DNA from: Anoplolepis gracilipes
Taxonomy: Eukaryota; Arthropoda; Insecta; Hymenoptera; Formicidae
Length of the DNA: 64,000 bases
Assembly (NCBI RefSeq): GCF_047496725.1
Contig: NC_132982.1
Span: forward strand, 7,891,001-7,955,000
Direction: 5' to 3'
Part shown: positions 24,540-38,321 of the stretch, one piece after another
Numbering within the stretch: the stretch's first letter is position 1
Layout: each line of letters opens with the position of its first letter
The notes under the pieces: generated by a model
The model's input: only the letters and a program-made list of their open reading frames with translations
Told to the model about the DNA's origin: nothing
Database searches by the model: none
Program-made: the position numbers and the translations under genes

Positions 24540-25828
24540 TAGATTTCATTGCGAGGATCAAATAGAAATAGCAAAATTTTGTAATATTTATAACAGAATT
24601 TTATTATTTAGCAACAAGTTTGATGGATAATAATTGCGAAACACACGGTGCGAAATTCGTCAAATTGGAGCTACACTTTCGAATGGCAAAACATGTAGAT
24701 CGAATCAGAAACAATGGTTACTGATGTGCAAACATATTTCGGTAAATGATATATCAACGACTCGATCTCGTGTTTGATATGACGGAAACTGATGTGTCAA
24801 GAGGAAAGTGTCGAATTCTCCGTTATCGTGTGGTGAGTATTCATTCGATGAAACTACTACAGACTAAAGGGAATGTTGTGATTGCATTTTCCACAAAATA
24901 ATACAATTGTATCACCGTTGTCGATATCAAAACTGTGTTGATTAATGTTTGTGAGATTATTGGCGAAAAGTGGCAGTATTAATGCGTCTATATTAACAGA
25001 AATTTTACGAATTGTTGGAGAGAAATTTATAACTTGATAAATATATATTTTATAAAATTGAAACAAAATGAAATGCGCTTGACAAATTTATACAATTGAA
25101 AGAGAAAAGCATCTTTAAAAGAAATATTTATTTATTTGAGAAAATATATTTGCGTTTATTTTATTCCATTATTTATAATTTATTATAATTTTATATGTAC
25201 ACGTACTCTCTTAAATGGAATCAGTGTATTATCAGTCATAAGCAGTGATTTCAATTATACATACATATAACATTACATCTCATGGTAACATCTCACTGAG
25301 AAGTATCAATTATTGCATAAATCAGTGAAACGTAAGATATAAGAGCAAAATGCAAAATTTTCACTGTTAAAAACTAGTGAAGTAGAAATATTCATTCACT
25401 TATCTTCGATAAAATTTTGTCATTTCAACAAGTGACGTTTTTATTGATTCACTTTGAAAAAGTCGACATAAAATGTCACATTCTCTCTACCTCCTTTTAT
25501 GTTTCTTTGTTCATGCAGAGGTAATTTATTTAATTTGAATAAATGCCACTTTTTTCCCTATTTCTTAATAGTCAGCATAAAATTTCTTTGTCTTTAATCT
25601 TGTGCAATTACAATTTTATCAAAACAACGTTTACAAACTAAATAAGAAATAAACTTTAAACCAAAGTTTCTTTTTACGACTTTTGTTACATTTTTTTGAG
25701 TACTTACATATTAAAAAAAAAATAAAACAGATATTATTTAGATAATTGACTCCATTTGTCTTACATTTGTAATGGAATAAAATTGAATAATTAATCATCG
25801 CTAAAAGCTTTCAGCAATCTTTACGTTT

Positions 25829-25868
25829 TTTTGATAATACGACAACACTTTTGATAATGCAACAACTC
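25829..25868. repeat. Two-copy tandem repeat, 20-bp unit
   Basis: TTTTGATAATACGACAACAC is followed immediately by a copy with a few substitutions. Confidence 0.75.
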
Positions 25869-28800
25869 CCGACAGTATTCGCAAAAAAGCTTTTTAATCA
25901 TTGAAAATTTTTTATCACGATATATATACGTTAAATTGTTAACGTTAAAATTCGAAAAGTTTACTCTATTTTAAAAAATGTATCTTTTTCCCGTGACGTA
26001 AAACATTGCTATAACACTATACAAGTTTTATATAAAAATTGCATATCACACTTGTCAATACCTTTTATTCGAGCATTCTGCATACTAACAGAATTATTTG
26101 CATTAGAATATTATTACAATAAATCATGTTCTCAAGTCGCGTGGAAGCACGGTTGGAACAGGAGATGTCTCGATCTCGACGTAATCACATGCTTTAAAAT
26201 ACGCTTATCAATAAAATGGTCGTTGCCGAGACGAACCATTAGTCGACATTGAATTTCACAGGCGCATAAACGGGATAAACATGACAGTATTCTTTCATTC
26301 CCTATTTCCTCGCTCAGGTAACTTTTCCTTGGTTACTCACATTTTTCATAAATTTGCAAGATTCTCATAATACATCGTGCTCAATTTAAAAGAATATTCA
26401 GCCTTTATTATTTTCGTCTTCATTATTTACCTTATTTTTTTTATTGTGATTTTACTTCTAAAACAATGGTCTATTTTATTTTTAGTAAACCTTTTTTTTT
26501 AGTGCCACACGTCGAAACAATATTAACTATGACGAATTTGAAAAACGATTCACTGCCTCAAATTTGAATAAATGATGTTTTGACGGATTTTTTTTACGAA
26601 AAAATCTCACTTTTGTCGCAACATTTTAAAATCTACGATATTTCTTTGTAATTTATATTACGTGATATATTGTAATATATATAACTAGTATATTGAGTTT
26701 GGTAAAACAAAATTTGTTTGAGATTAAAAGAAAAATGAGATTTTGCTTTCTGAAGCTTAACTCAAAAATGTCATTTCTTTTTAATTGTTTCTAAGAAAAA
26801 TTTTACATTTATGTTGTACAAAAACTCATCTATATATTCATTATAAGTAACATAAAAAATTGTACGTATATAAATAACAAATTGTATGTGGCTTCTTCTA
26901 CAAATATACATTCGTGAAGCTTAAGAATATTTCGATTATTAGTGAAATAAAAATATTGTTCTGCTACGATATTATGAAATTATTAGAGTGTGGAAAAATT
27001 AATAAAATGCACTCTGTATAACAGTTGATGTGTGTGTGAATAAAAAGCGATATACATATAATCATACAAGTACAAAGATGCGATTAAAAAAAAAATTAAG
27101 ATACTACACAAGATCAATGCATTTTTATTATTATACTTGCAAAACTTATTTTACAATTTTTTAATATCCGTTAATTTTTTTATAATTATTTTTTTTCTGC
27201 AATGTTTTGTAATAACATATCGATCGTTACGTTTATAGAAAGCGATCTATTTGCAATTATGAATACGAACTCATGTCGCTATTAACTCTAGCTCACTTGA
27301 CTAACTACTACAGAACTCTTTCTCATGTATATGTCAAATTCCATAAATATGGAAATTTATCGAGCGCACTTACGTTACGAGGCCAATCGATGTGAAAATT
27401 GTATACATCGTGTGCAAATTTTTTGCATGGATTTTCGCAGGTTACCACTCGACATGAGAAACAAATTGTTGCTTTCGCCAGCCAATATATTATACAGAAG
27501 TACCGTCTTAATATTCAAAACCACCTGGTCTTTTATGAAATTTAATTCCGCATCTTATGCATTTCTTCGTAAGATATATGATATAAATATATCATTGCGC
27601 GAGAGAAAAGAATTTTACTAAGAAAATGCAAAGATCACCCTGGGTGCAGATGTGTGTCATGAATTTCGCACGTTTTTGCAATATTCGCAGAAATGAGGTA
27701 AATGAAAAAAATCGTCTGGAAGACGATAATAATATTTTAATCTATGCTCTTGACATATTTTATCGATGTAATCATCATAAACATAAAGAAGATTAAATCG
27801 ATATTAATATTGAAAATGATATACACAAAATCAATATGCGCATAATCAAATATATTAAAAAACTTGAAGTATCAGTTGTGTGATTTTTAGATATCTTATA
27901 TGTTTGATATTTTGATGCTGCATTTTAACATATTTCATAGAGAAAACAATGTAATCCGTTTGTTGAACTTCTGTAAATTATTTCGATTTGGCTTATCGTG
28001 GACTAGTGGAGTGTGGAGAAAAGTAAACTATCTTCGCAAGTGCAAAATTGAATTGAAAGAAAACAATCCGTGAAAACCTCTACCTTTTACTCCGAAGCGT
28101 CGTGATAATCTACTTTGAGAAAACAATTAAAAGAAAAAACATGCGAAGTGAATCAAACTTAAACCTGCTTTAATTTAGCCACTATTTATAGTTGTATATC
28201 GAATCTTTTAAACAAACAAACGTCACTTTTGGCAGCGTCTATGTAGAAGAAAATAGAATTATAATAAATATTATAGAAATAATATAGATAAAAGGAACTT
28301 CTTTAAACTTACATTTAAAATAAGTTTTTAAAAAATGATAATTCACGATTTTAATTTTTACTAATATTTTATTATTTTTTAGATTTATACAATTCAAATA
28401 TTTCGATAAAAAAAGAAGGGAAAATAATGAAATAATAATTTAAGCTAAAGTATTGTAGATACTTAATTATTTCTTTTTTGGAATGTATGGATTATCAAAT
28501 ATGCTTTGGCGCGATATATTTTTTTTTATGATCGAATATGAAATATAATTATAAAATTTTTTTTCATTGATATTTTTTGTTGCGCAAAGTGAAAAAAATT
28601 TTAATTTTATATGTATGATATTTATATATTATGTATGATATTAAATTGTCTTCTTTTTTTTCGCACGATCTTTTCAATTATTTTTCTTTTTTATACAAGT
28701 GAATAGAAAAGTGGATTTTTCGTTTATTTTTTTACTTTCCACATGACGTACAAATATTAAAATGTCAAGTTATACGTCTATCAAGAATGTTATTTGCGCA

Positions 28801-29575
28801 ACTGCGTTGATATATTTCTCCGAACATTGACAGTTTTAGAAAGGACAACAAAGAACTATCAAGAGTAGCGACATTTATTCCCGCTGGGGAATCTTTCATT
28901 CTCCAGAGACCTTTCCAGCATCGATCGGTATGTTTATGCAAAATTGTTTTCGCTATATCCTCTTATCTTCGACGTGACGTTTTGCGAACATTGTATTAGA
29001 TTAGATGATTACGGTTTTAAATCAATTTTTACATTAACCTGGTAAATATGATTATTATGATAGAGCAAAGTAAAACTCACGCGAAATAATGAAGAATAAC
29101 ATCCTGTCTGACATTCTGAATGTAACATTTACAAATATTTTTACGAAGCAGCGTACAAAACGGGGATACTATGCGTGATTCTTGTAATTTATTGAATATG
29201 CGGAAGAGAGCGATATCACATTGATATAATGCGAATGCACTGTTGTGCAACGCAAAGGTTTTTCCGTAGCGGAAAGAATTAGTAAAAAATTTATCTAATT
29301 TATCTAATAGTTTTTGTGAGAATGCTATTTACACAATCGAAATGACAACCGCGTCGCGACATAATCGCATAAATAACGCAGTTCTTGCGGCTCGATAATA
29401 GCATAGGATTTGACCATTGGACGCATCAGCACATCAAATCAGGTTACGCAATATCTTCTCCGCTGTCTTTTTTGCGAACCGATTGAAACGAGCAGGTAGC
29501 CGTCGTCCGAATAAAGAATTTTTCGTCGCAGCATAAATCCGGGTGAAAAGGGTAAGACAGGATGATCGATCTTAC

Positions 29576-29652
29576 TCGAGAGTCTCCAATGCCGGCGAGG
29601 TATCCTGGTAAACGAAATCTCTTGCGATAGCACCTGCATTCGTCTGCTGCAT
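29576..29652 (-). other. Weak candidate first coding exon on the minus strand
   Basis: On the minus strand an ATG at 29652 opens a 25-codon frame beginning MQQTNAGAIARDFVYQDTSP. It ends at a donor-like CTCGA|GTAAGA with GT at 29575-29574. An in-frame TGA lies just upstream of the ATG, so the start would be real if the exon is. Codon and amino-acid composition look more protein-like than the surroundings. A 93-codon ORF in another frame covers the same bases, and no downstream exon is identified. This is a guess based on composition and one splice signal. Confidence 0.12.
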
Positions 29653-31696
29653 CTTATTTCACTTATAGCGAATTCGGTATTGTACACAAATTTACATTGG
29701 CATAAGTAATTAAAAAACAATTAATATCAAAAGCTATTACAAATACGAATAGTGATAATAATTTATATTACATTATAATTATTTTAATGTTTTAATTATA
29801 CTTACTGTTTTAATTATTCATGTTTAGATTGTATAATACATTTGTGTACGATAATCTTTGCATAGTGTAAAATGTATACCAGTGCATTAATGCATCAACC
29901 GAACTCACTATTTCATGCACTGATACTGATCTTAACTGAAAGAAGTATTCGATGCGAAAAGCATAAAGGATCTATTGATTTCCGACGATGCGGTGAAAGT
30001 CTCATTCTGTTTGACGGTACAGACGGACGGTGAAATAGGAAAATTAAATGTTTGTTTTATACATTGCAGGGAGAGGGAGGGGGAGAGAGATAGCGTGGCA
30101 TCCGTCCGGTAGATAAACGAAAAACGTGAAACGTTCGATTGCATCGCTATTGTTGTTGTGTTTTGTAAACGCGAATCTTTGAATGAATGCTACGACGAAA
30201 AATTGTTTCAACATCGTGCGCGAAAATTAGCGATTTAACTGAGAAATAGTAGGTAATGTAAGTAGAGCGACCAAACAAAAAGATAACTGAGAAATGTTAC
30301 AGGTGGAATTTACAACGAAAATTTCATTTTGTCTTCGACGTGTTTAAATTTTGATTAGAATTTTATTGGACTTGAGATATACACTTTGTGTAGAAATGTA
30401 TAAAATTCGGACGGATATTACTTTACGATCTCGCATTAATTCCTCTCCTATGTAATTGCAAACGTATTTAGCAATATAATACATATTTTATTACACTTAA
30501 TTGTGAGAAACGTGATCAATTTTCATGATTCGATTACTTTAAAATTTACAATGCATCGATCGTTTTCGATTACAACATTTCGTGTTTCATATGGTAACGA
30601 AAATCATTCAAATAGAATCAAAGCAAACAACTTTTGTCATTTCAATCGCAAGACTATCCTCCATCGTGCAGTTTTATGCGAGAAATATTGCTCGGCTCTC
30701 ACTGACTAATATTTACGCGTTTACATTACTATGTACTTGATAGATGTCATATTATCGTGTTGAAAGTTTTGATTAATCTCAAAACATTGGCCTGAGATAC
30801 TAGTTATACTGGAAACTGTTCTCGATTTCACGATTTTCTCACAGATTTGTTATCTCAACTATTTTATTTAGAAAAGGACTTTTCTCGGGTCAACACTGAC
30901 TCAATCTTTGTTCTGTGCGAATATCACTCGCTCTAAATGTACACTGTACAAGTTGATTGTATTAATGCAACTGTGTCGAGGTCTATTGGCGAAGAAAATG
31001 ATTCTCTCTTTCTCTCCAAAGAAGAAAGGAATGATGGGTTTGCACGTGATAGAAAATGATTCTCGGAGTAATTCTCAGAATAATCCTTATAAATGATCTC
31101 TTAGGTGAATGAGTTTCTAGAGCTATATTTGACTTACGCTGTTGATGTCCACTTAGATCCTCATAGCGTGTTACCAATCACCACTATACTAGTCTCTGAA
31201 GTACATGCTATTGATCTGTTCTGAATGCACTCGAAGCGTCAGCGATGAGATGTATCTAATTAATTGCTCTTAGTATTCTAGATAATTGTGTTGGTCTGTC
31301 GAAGCAAGACGTACTAACGTAATAACGTAGCGCTAATAACTAAAGAAAATTGGTAATTGAAGGTAATAAATGTTCTACGTACTAATCTTCTTTATTTTGC
31401 TAGAGAGAACGAGAGAAACGCGATGTTGATTAATATTATCACGAGAATTGTCAACTTTATTAAACGTAGAAGATATTAATGTACATCTCTCACGTGTGTG
31501 TATGTATGTACGTTGTTTGCGACAGGACAATTGCGCTTTGCACTCGTGAAACTGCATTCAACTTGTTAGACAAAGGACGATTCCGTTTCGATGCATTAAA
31601 CACCAGGGGAGGATCATGAAAATTGCAGGGTAGCTTGTCCACCGAACCTTAAGGACGGATCTAAGTGTCATGTAGTTAATCGATGCCACAACCGAG

Positions 31697-31939
31697 CTAG
31701 TATACACCGAGCGAGGACTCGCGATTGCAATTCGCAACTCTGTTTGTCGTTTGGTCGCTTCCCGATTGCGTCACTTGACGGTACAACTTTACGAACTGGT
31801 TGAACATTTGCGGAAACGGACCGAATCTCTTGAGCGAGAAAGATATAATTCCGCTTTCTGACTTCCATGCCCAATTTGCCGAGTTGTCAACCCCAAAGTT
31901 CCGCGCAATATATTGAATCTGAGTTTTGTTCTGCAGCAC
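31697..31939 (-). CDS. Open frame in a G+C-richer patch, unrecognised
   Basis: The minus-strand frame stays open for 80 codons and has no ATG at its start; it begins at a GTG inside open sequence. This would fit an internal exon or a decayed coding fragment. Residues around 6-60 have a mixed, protein-like composition with several aromatic and polar residues, for example a WAWKSESG stretch near residue 23. A second minus-strand frame (31668-31874) is open across the same bases, so base composition alone could keep both open. There is an AG-ending acceptor-like site just upstream (TGCTGCAG) but no strong donor. I recognise no family. Confidence 0.15.
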   Translation of the reverse strand: MLQNKTQIQYIARNFGVDNSANWAWKSESGIISFSLKRFGPFPQMFNQFVKLYRQVTQSGSDQTTNRVANCNRESSLGVY

Positions 31940-34660
31940 TTGTATTTAAGTTTAAATCAACTTATTGCGTCTAGGGAGGATTATATGCTTATGGTTCATA
32001 TTTGCCCATCCTTATTTTATTTTATAATATTGAGCTTTGTTTATTTTTATTGTTTAATTTTCTTTAGTTGTAAATTATAGTAAAAAAAAGCGATATATTC
32101 ACGTGCCGAGAAAATTATCTTGAATAAATTTTAAGAATGTATGTATCAAGAGAGATATTATAATTATAAATATAAAATATATTTTATATTAAATATATAT
32201 TATATAATTTTAAAATAATTATATTGGTCATAATTATAATAAATTAAAATGAATTATTATATTAAATACATAATTTAAATATCTTTTAAATATTATGTTC
32301 GGCAGCAATAAAAATATATTTTAACTATTTATACATATACGATTCTAAAAAAATACTAAGATTTAATTAAGATTTAAAACAGTTCAGGATTTTAATTTTG
32401 GTTTTCTTTTACGATCAATATTATCACAAATTTTTTCTTTTGAGAACACCAACAATAAGAAAAGATAGACCTCACAGCGGAATATAGAATCGATACTACA
32501 ATAATTCATCAGGAAAATGACTCGTTTGCGTATGCTCATTGTAACGTAGCTATTTCAAACTATTTGAGAGGTCTCTTAAAAATTTCCATCGAGCAGGGGA
32601 ACAAGTGAAATTTATCAACGATTAAGTAAATAGCATACTTATTTATGTAGATTAGCAAACGTGAAAATATTTGTTACGAATATATATATTTCAAATTATT
32701 TTTGGCAACAATTATTTTTGGCATTTACAACAGAAGTTGGAACTGAATTTACTTGCCAATGAGTCTATTGGAACTTGGTAATATCTCTTGAGCGAAAATA
32801 ATTTCAAATTCTGTCTTTCTCACTTACACCCCCCCCCCCCACACACACACACATACACACGCGCGCGCGCGTTAATGCCTGCGTATTATACTGAACTTGC
32901 ACGTATTACACATACTCGATAAGTTTGTTTCTAACAACGTCACTTTAGTGGTGTAATTATATGTACAAAGAAGTATTTAGTCATCGTATTATAATTATGT
33001 TTCTCTACATTCTCTGAACCATTTAATGTGAAATATTAACATAATGTTACTGGGAAGTTTATTACGTTATATTTTCTTGATTATTTAAAAACAGGATGAA
33101 CTACATTTTTATAATTCCTACAATTATGATCTACCTACAATGATTAGAGAATATTATAGTCTAACTCTATAAAGCTTGATTGAGTTTATTATCTAAAACA
33201 GTATTATACGTCAAAGTGGCAATATTCCATGAAGTTTATAAATTAATTATAATTAATGTATACATATGTCAGCGTATCTAAAACCACATTTAGAATAATC
33301 TCATATGTTCTCATGAATTAGTTAAAAATATCAGCGAACGTGTATATATATATAAAACGATCGCATTATTGGCTTTAATCGGTTTATAATATTATAGAAA
33401 ATTTTTAGTTACAATTATTAGCACTACTAATACATTTGTCACTCCTGTATTTTTATATGTTATTTAAGATTACAAATAAAAATAATTTTTACGTGCAATT
33501 ATTATTTTTAGAATAAATACTCGCTTCAATTTTACACAAAAAATTCGAAAAAAAAGAAACGTATCCTTTCTTTAAACTTATAAGCTCTCGAAATTGTTAG
33601 CCGATATTTTTTTTTTATAACATTGACAGTTATTAATTTTTTTATCATAGATATTGTTGAGAGGTAGACAATATTGACCTGACCCTTGATAAGTTGACGC
33701 GTTTATTGTCGATAAGGGACAAACGCGTACACGAAAATTGGAGCGAACCAAAATTGTTCTGTCAAACACTACAGAGCCAAGCACCGTTTCTCGCTCAGGC
33801 AGAAATAGAATTTTTTGTCACGTTCCTCCATTATCGTTTCGCCCTCTATTTTCCTTCAAGATAAAGTTAGCCCTTTGCTACTAAGCTCAAGTGGACTTTT
33901 TCTATAATCTCACACATTTTTGCGTACAGCCATTGTACTCTCAATAATTGTTTTGTTTTTGTCTTTCTTCATTGATATGAATATTCTGTATATTTTACTT
34001 GCAACGTGATATATCGAAAATTTGTTTCCAAAAAATTTCAAGCTTAATTGGAAAATTTATTTTAATACATTGCAACGTGTATTGACAGTATTAAAAAAAA
34101 AAAAACATATTTAAACTTGTTTTATAAAAAAAGTATATTACGTGTGTGAACAACTATAGCGTAGATATAACTCTATTAAGAATAGTAGAGTTACAAACTG
34201 CTTCCAACTTATTCTGTAAAGTAAGATTAAAAGTTTAAATGATCTTTTTTTCTCTAAAACAAGATTTTTGTTCATTTACCTCATTTCCTAACCATCGTCT
34301 CAATTAGTCCGTTCAAAACTTTAATTATCGAAAATGTAAGTATTCCGTTGTATGTCCCAAGTAGCAACGACTGAAAAGAAACGCGGCAAAGTACGTGTCA
34401 TAATAATTCTTATAAAATTATGAGACTCTACCTGTGTAACTTTAAAGTTTCACAATGGCAATATGTTATTTCCGTAAGATGATAAATTTTTCAAACTTTA
34501 GTTAACTTATAACCGAGATATATCTTCGCAGTCGACTCGGACTTTCAGCAAGACGTTCACATTACATGTTCTCGTAGTATGGTTTTGCATTCTCATACAA
34601 GCTTTTGTACGAAACAATAGTGAAGCTTGTGACACTTTTACCAAACAGTATGGAAAGCAA
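31940..34660. other. A+T-rich noncoding stretch
   Basis: A+T palindromic words lie at 32160-32230 and a compound microsatellite at 32829-32871. A minus-strand ORF of 68 codons (33578-33784) has no recognisable content. No gene is called. Confidence 0.6.
32829..32871. repeat. Compound poly(C)/(CA)n/(GC)n tract
   Basis: Twelve C, then about ten CA units with one CATA interruption, then six GC units. The CA and GC parts alternate purine and pyrimidine and could adopt Z-DNA under supercoiling; the C run could form other non-B structures. Confidence 0.9.
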
Positions 34661-34669
34661 GCGACTTTT

Positions 34670-34737
34670 TTTTTCATAAGAAATAAATGATATCTGTCAT
34701 TTTTCATAGGAACATAAATAATATCTGTCATTTTTCA
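34670..34737. repeat. Two-and-a-bit-copy tandem repeat, 30-31-bp unit
   Basis: The unit starts TTTTTCATA and ends ATATCTGTCA; copies are at 34670-34699 and 34700-34730, followed by a 7-base partial copy. Confidence 0.85.
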
Positions 34738-34852
34738 AAACTTACCTACAATTTTTTCAAAAATTACATATGATATATTGCAGTCGATATTTTAACGTAT
34801 CATATTAAGTCTATTGACGGACATTTTTTATATTGATATGAAATTTATTTCT

Positions 34853-35102
34853 TGATGAGAAACGCGCGTTTTTTATCCATCTAGATTATAAAGAAATTAT
34901 ATCTTTGATTAAAAAGAAATCTTATATATATTTGCTCCAAATTTTATTCCGTCAAACATGGACTTTCTCTTATAAATAAGAGAAAGTAAACGTCCATGTT
35001 TGACGGAATAAAATTTGGAGCAAATATATATAAGATTTCTTTTTAATCAAAGATATAATTTCTTTATAATCTAGATGGATAAAAAACGCGCGTTTCTCAT
35101 CA
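34853..35102. mobile_element. Near-perfect 250-bp palindrome (foldback element)
   Basis: The left arm (34853-34973) and right arm (34976-35102) are identical in reverse complement except for one 6-base indel near the centre. The right arm carries an extra GTAAAC, seen as AAGTAAACGTCC against GGACTTTC. The ends are TGATGAGAAACGCGCG and its complement, and the central loop is AA. No ORF is present. Identity over about 120 bp means recent origin, recent gene conversion between arms, or constraint. No target-site duplication could be set at the ends. Transcription through it would give a long double-stranded hairpin RNA. Confidence 0.95.
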
Positions 35103-38100
35103 TTTTAAGTCACCATTTTTTACAAATAATATTTATTTTCATCCACCCTGACTCTTGTTCGTAGCATGTTATTATTTTATGATTAGTTTGAATTTCCACT
35201 GCAATGTGTGTACAAGCTATGCGCAACATTATTTCCTGCATAATTTATTTAAAGTCTGTTGCACACACTCTATATATGCGGAAGTTACGGCGAATGAACG
35301 ATGAATTAGGCAACAGATATCGCTTAGATTTGACTTTAAATTTATGCTAGCAGCGATTATTATGCATCTAAGTAATAAAATTATAAGATAACATGTATGG
35401 TATTATTATGTTATATTCAAGAATGTGAATACGTTGCCGTTGATATAGCATCAGGAGTATTGAAAAAAATTGAATAAAAAATGTTTCCGGAATATGCCAA
35501 ATTATGTTACTTTACTGTTGCAAGATTATATGTTGTAATATCGCAGAATTCCTCTATGTAAAAAAGTAGATAAAGCAGATGTATCGTATAAAAAATGTAG
35601 AAAGATAAAAGACTACTTTTTAAATAATATTATAATACTACCTTTAATTTATTACCGTTTTCAATGTGAATTAATAAGAATATGTTATTTTATAATGTAG
35701 GTAAAAGCAGAGAGATAATATTAACATATGCAGTTTAGTATTTTTTGTTATATAATAAAGTTAAGTTGTACTGTCAATTTATGGAATTTATTTTGTCTAA
35801 ATATTATAAAAGTTTTAAAATATATCTTTAGAAGTTTTAATTGCTACGAAGTGTTAGTATTTAATAACGATTAATATTTGCGATGAAAGTTTCTTCGTCT
35901 CATTTAAATTCGTGACGTTTTACCAATTTTCTAGGTGCATTATAACAAATCAACGATTACATTATCTTAGTGGCTACATTAGTTTGCGGAAAAAAAAGAT
36001 CTCGATTCAAGCGGATTCAAGCGCGCGGTGCCTGCCTCTCATGAATTATGATCGGAACAAATGAGATTCACGCGCGATAAATGCAAAGTGCCGATATCCC
36101 GCGGAACTCGAGGGAAGTTACGTATATATGGCGATAACAAAGTTACGTCTTGTTAAGATGCTACAGTGTTGGAGGCGCGATTGATGTGTTCTTAACGAAA
36201 ACGAGCGGAAGGTAGTTTTAAGGAAAGTTTAAATAAGTTCAAAAGACGATGTGCGTAGACGAAGTTACGTTGGATTGAAGAAAATACGGTATTATACGCG
36301 TACAACGTTAACCGCATCTTCTACCATCCCATCCCTAAGCGAGGAAGGTCTGATTAAATTATTAAATAGATCACATATGCATAACACTACGTTGGCATGA
36401 AGCACAGAGATACGCAATTCTCTCAGTGTATTTATATACTTGCCGCGTATTTTAAGCATCTCAGAGAAATTGCTCTTACAAAGATGCTCAGTGAAGTTTT
36501 TTAAACGTTATATAAAATACGCCCGTCAGCAATCAATATCCGATATTATTGCAGCAAAGGTTGCATTGATATCGTTGTCAAGTGTGAAAAGGTTAAAGGA
36601 ACACGTGTTGTACTTCGGAGGAAAGTTTCTAGCTGATTGTGAGAAAAAAAAAAGTTTATTTGTTTCCCTTAGCAAAATTGGCATTATAAAAGTGCACTTT
36701 ATCGCTGCAATGTAAATGATAGCATAATATAGACGTAGGAAATGTGTATTTCTGATTAATGCTATTTTGATTCATTTTCAAATGTAATTCAAAAATCACA
36801 TCTCGTGGCAACAAAATATTTAATTTTAAAAGATAGCAAATTAAAAATATTAAAAAAAAATTTTTTTTAACATATAAAATTCTTGAAATTAAAACTAATG
36901 AGATAGTCTTATAAAAAATGACACTTTGAGATTATTCTTAAAGTTTGAAAGTTTTTATAAAGATAAATGAGAATATATGTTTTTCTCATTTGAATAAAAA
37001 GAGAAGACAAATTCTCCAATAACTACACTAATTTATATAAAAATCAGTCAATTTGCGATATTAGCGTTTCTATATCTAAAAAATGCATTCTAATATATAC
37101 ATAAACAATTAATTTATTTATATGATTTATTGTATGCAAATAAAAACATACATAATTTGAAAAATCAATCTATACGAAACAAAGCATTATTATTCTCAAT
37201 TATTTTTGAAAAATCTCTGCAAATGTTATCAGAGTAATATTATTGTACATATAAATGATTACAGAAGAGAAATCTTGTGCGTGACGTCAACTTACGAGGT
37301 AGGTGCGTTAGAATTCGAACAAGGAAAGTATTTCAGATTAATTAAAGTTATATCACCGTGCAATATCGCTATTTTATGGCGGCCATCTGTCTTTTGCTTA
37401 GGGTCAAACAAAAACGTCTAATCTATTTCTTCTATTAGCGTGGCGTATTCCACGTTAATGAATGCCATCTATTTGGGTTGAAACTTAAGATGACACCATT
37501 TAGCTTTTCTTGATTCAAATCCACGATCTCGTCCACGGGGCCGCGTTAGCGGCTGGTTAGCGAAATAGCTTTTTTTGCAATATTAGTAAATAATTCATAC
37601 GTGAAGACGTTGCCGTTCACAGAACTTTATCATCGTTCTATCTATCAACGTGCCGCGAAAGCAAGATACACGAGGGAAAAGCAATATCCCTTCATCCCTC
37701 GTCTATGCATTACGTTCGGGGTAAACGCAATTTTCTTTGGTCGAGGTCGACAGTGCTGTAATCCACAACACGCACAGTAGCGTGCATACACACGCACATC
37801 AACATAAACACACGCTTTGTCGAAGTCTTCCAATTATAAAGAGAAAATATAGAGAGAGATATATAACGTAAACTTATTAAATTGCGCGTGTAAATATATA
37901 ATTACCATGGTAACAATATATAAATACTAATTTTCTATTTAGTGCAATTATATATATTTAATTACATAATCTAACAGCATGATTGATATCATTTAGTAAC
38001 GACATGGCTACATGATGACTATATGTCTGCTGTCATACATCTTGCTCTTCTTTATCTATAAACTATATAATAGATACACATTGTGTGTGCAAATTCATCT

Positions 38101-38281
38101 AATTATAATTTATTTGTATAGCGTATAACTAGCCTAATTTTAATCTACACACGTAGCTAGCTGCTTACATTAATCCAGCTTTGACATATTTGCTAGGACT
38201 CATGTAAATTCCCTGTAGCAAAGTTGCTTATACGTGCATGTATTATCTCATCTCTCAACGGGCATTGCCCCAAGGTATAAT

Positions 38282-38321
<40 letters not shown>

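Larger units (their letters stand above)
24545..31640. other. Long A+T-rich noncoding stretch
   Basis: No gene is recognised in about 7 kb. Small items: a 20-bp tandem duplication at 25829-25868, a tandem AATTTATCT pair near 29287, and a purine-rich GGGAGAGGGAGGGGGAGAGA tract at 30068-30090. ORFs of 60-98 codons are scattered on both strands without recognisable content. A weak minus-strand exon candidate at 29576-29652 is given separately. Confidence 0.6.

Noticed and set aside
29439..29720. 93-codon minus-strand ORF
   Set aside because: Arg/Ser-rich and unrecognised; competing frames are open in the same patch, so only a short splice-bounded alternative was kept as a weak candidate.
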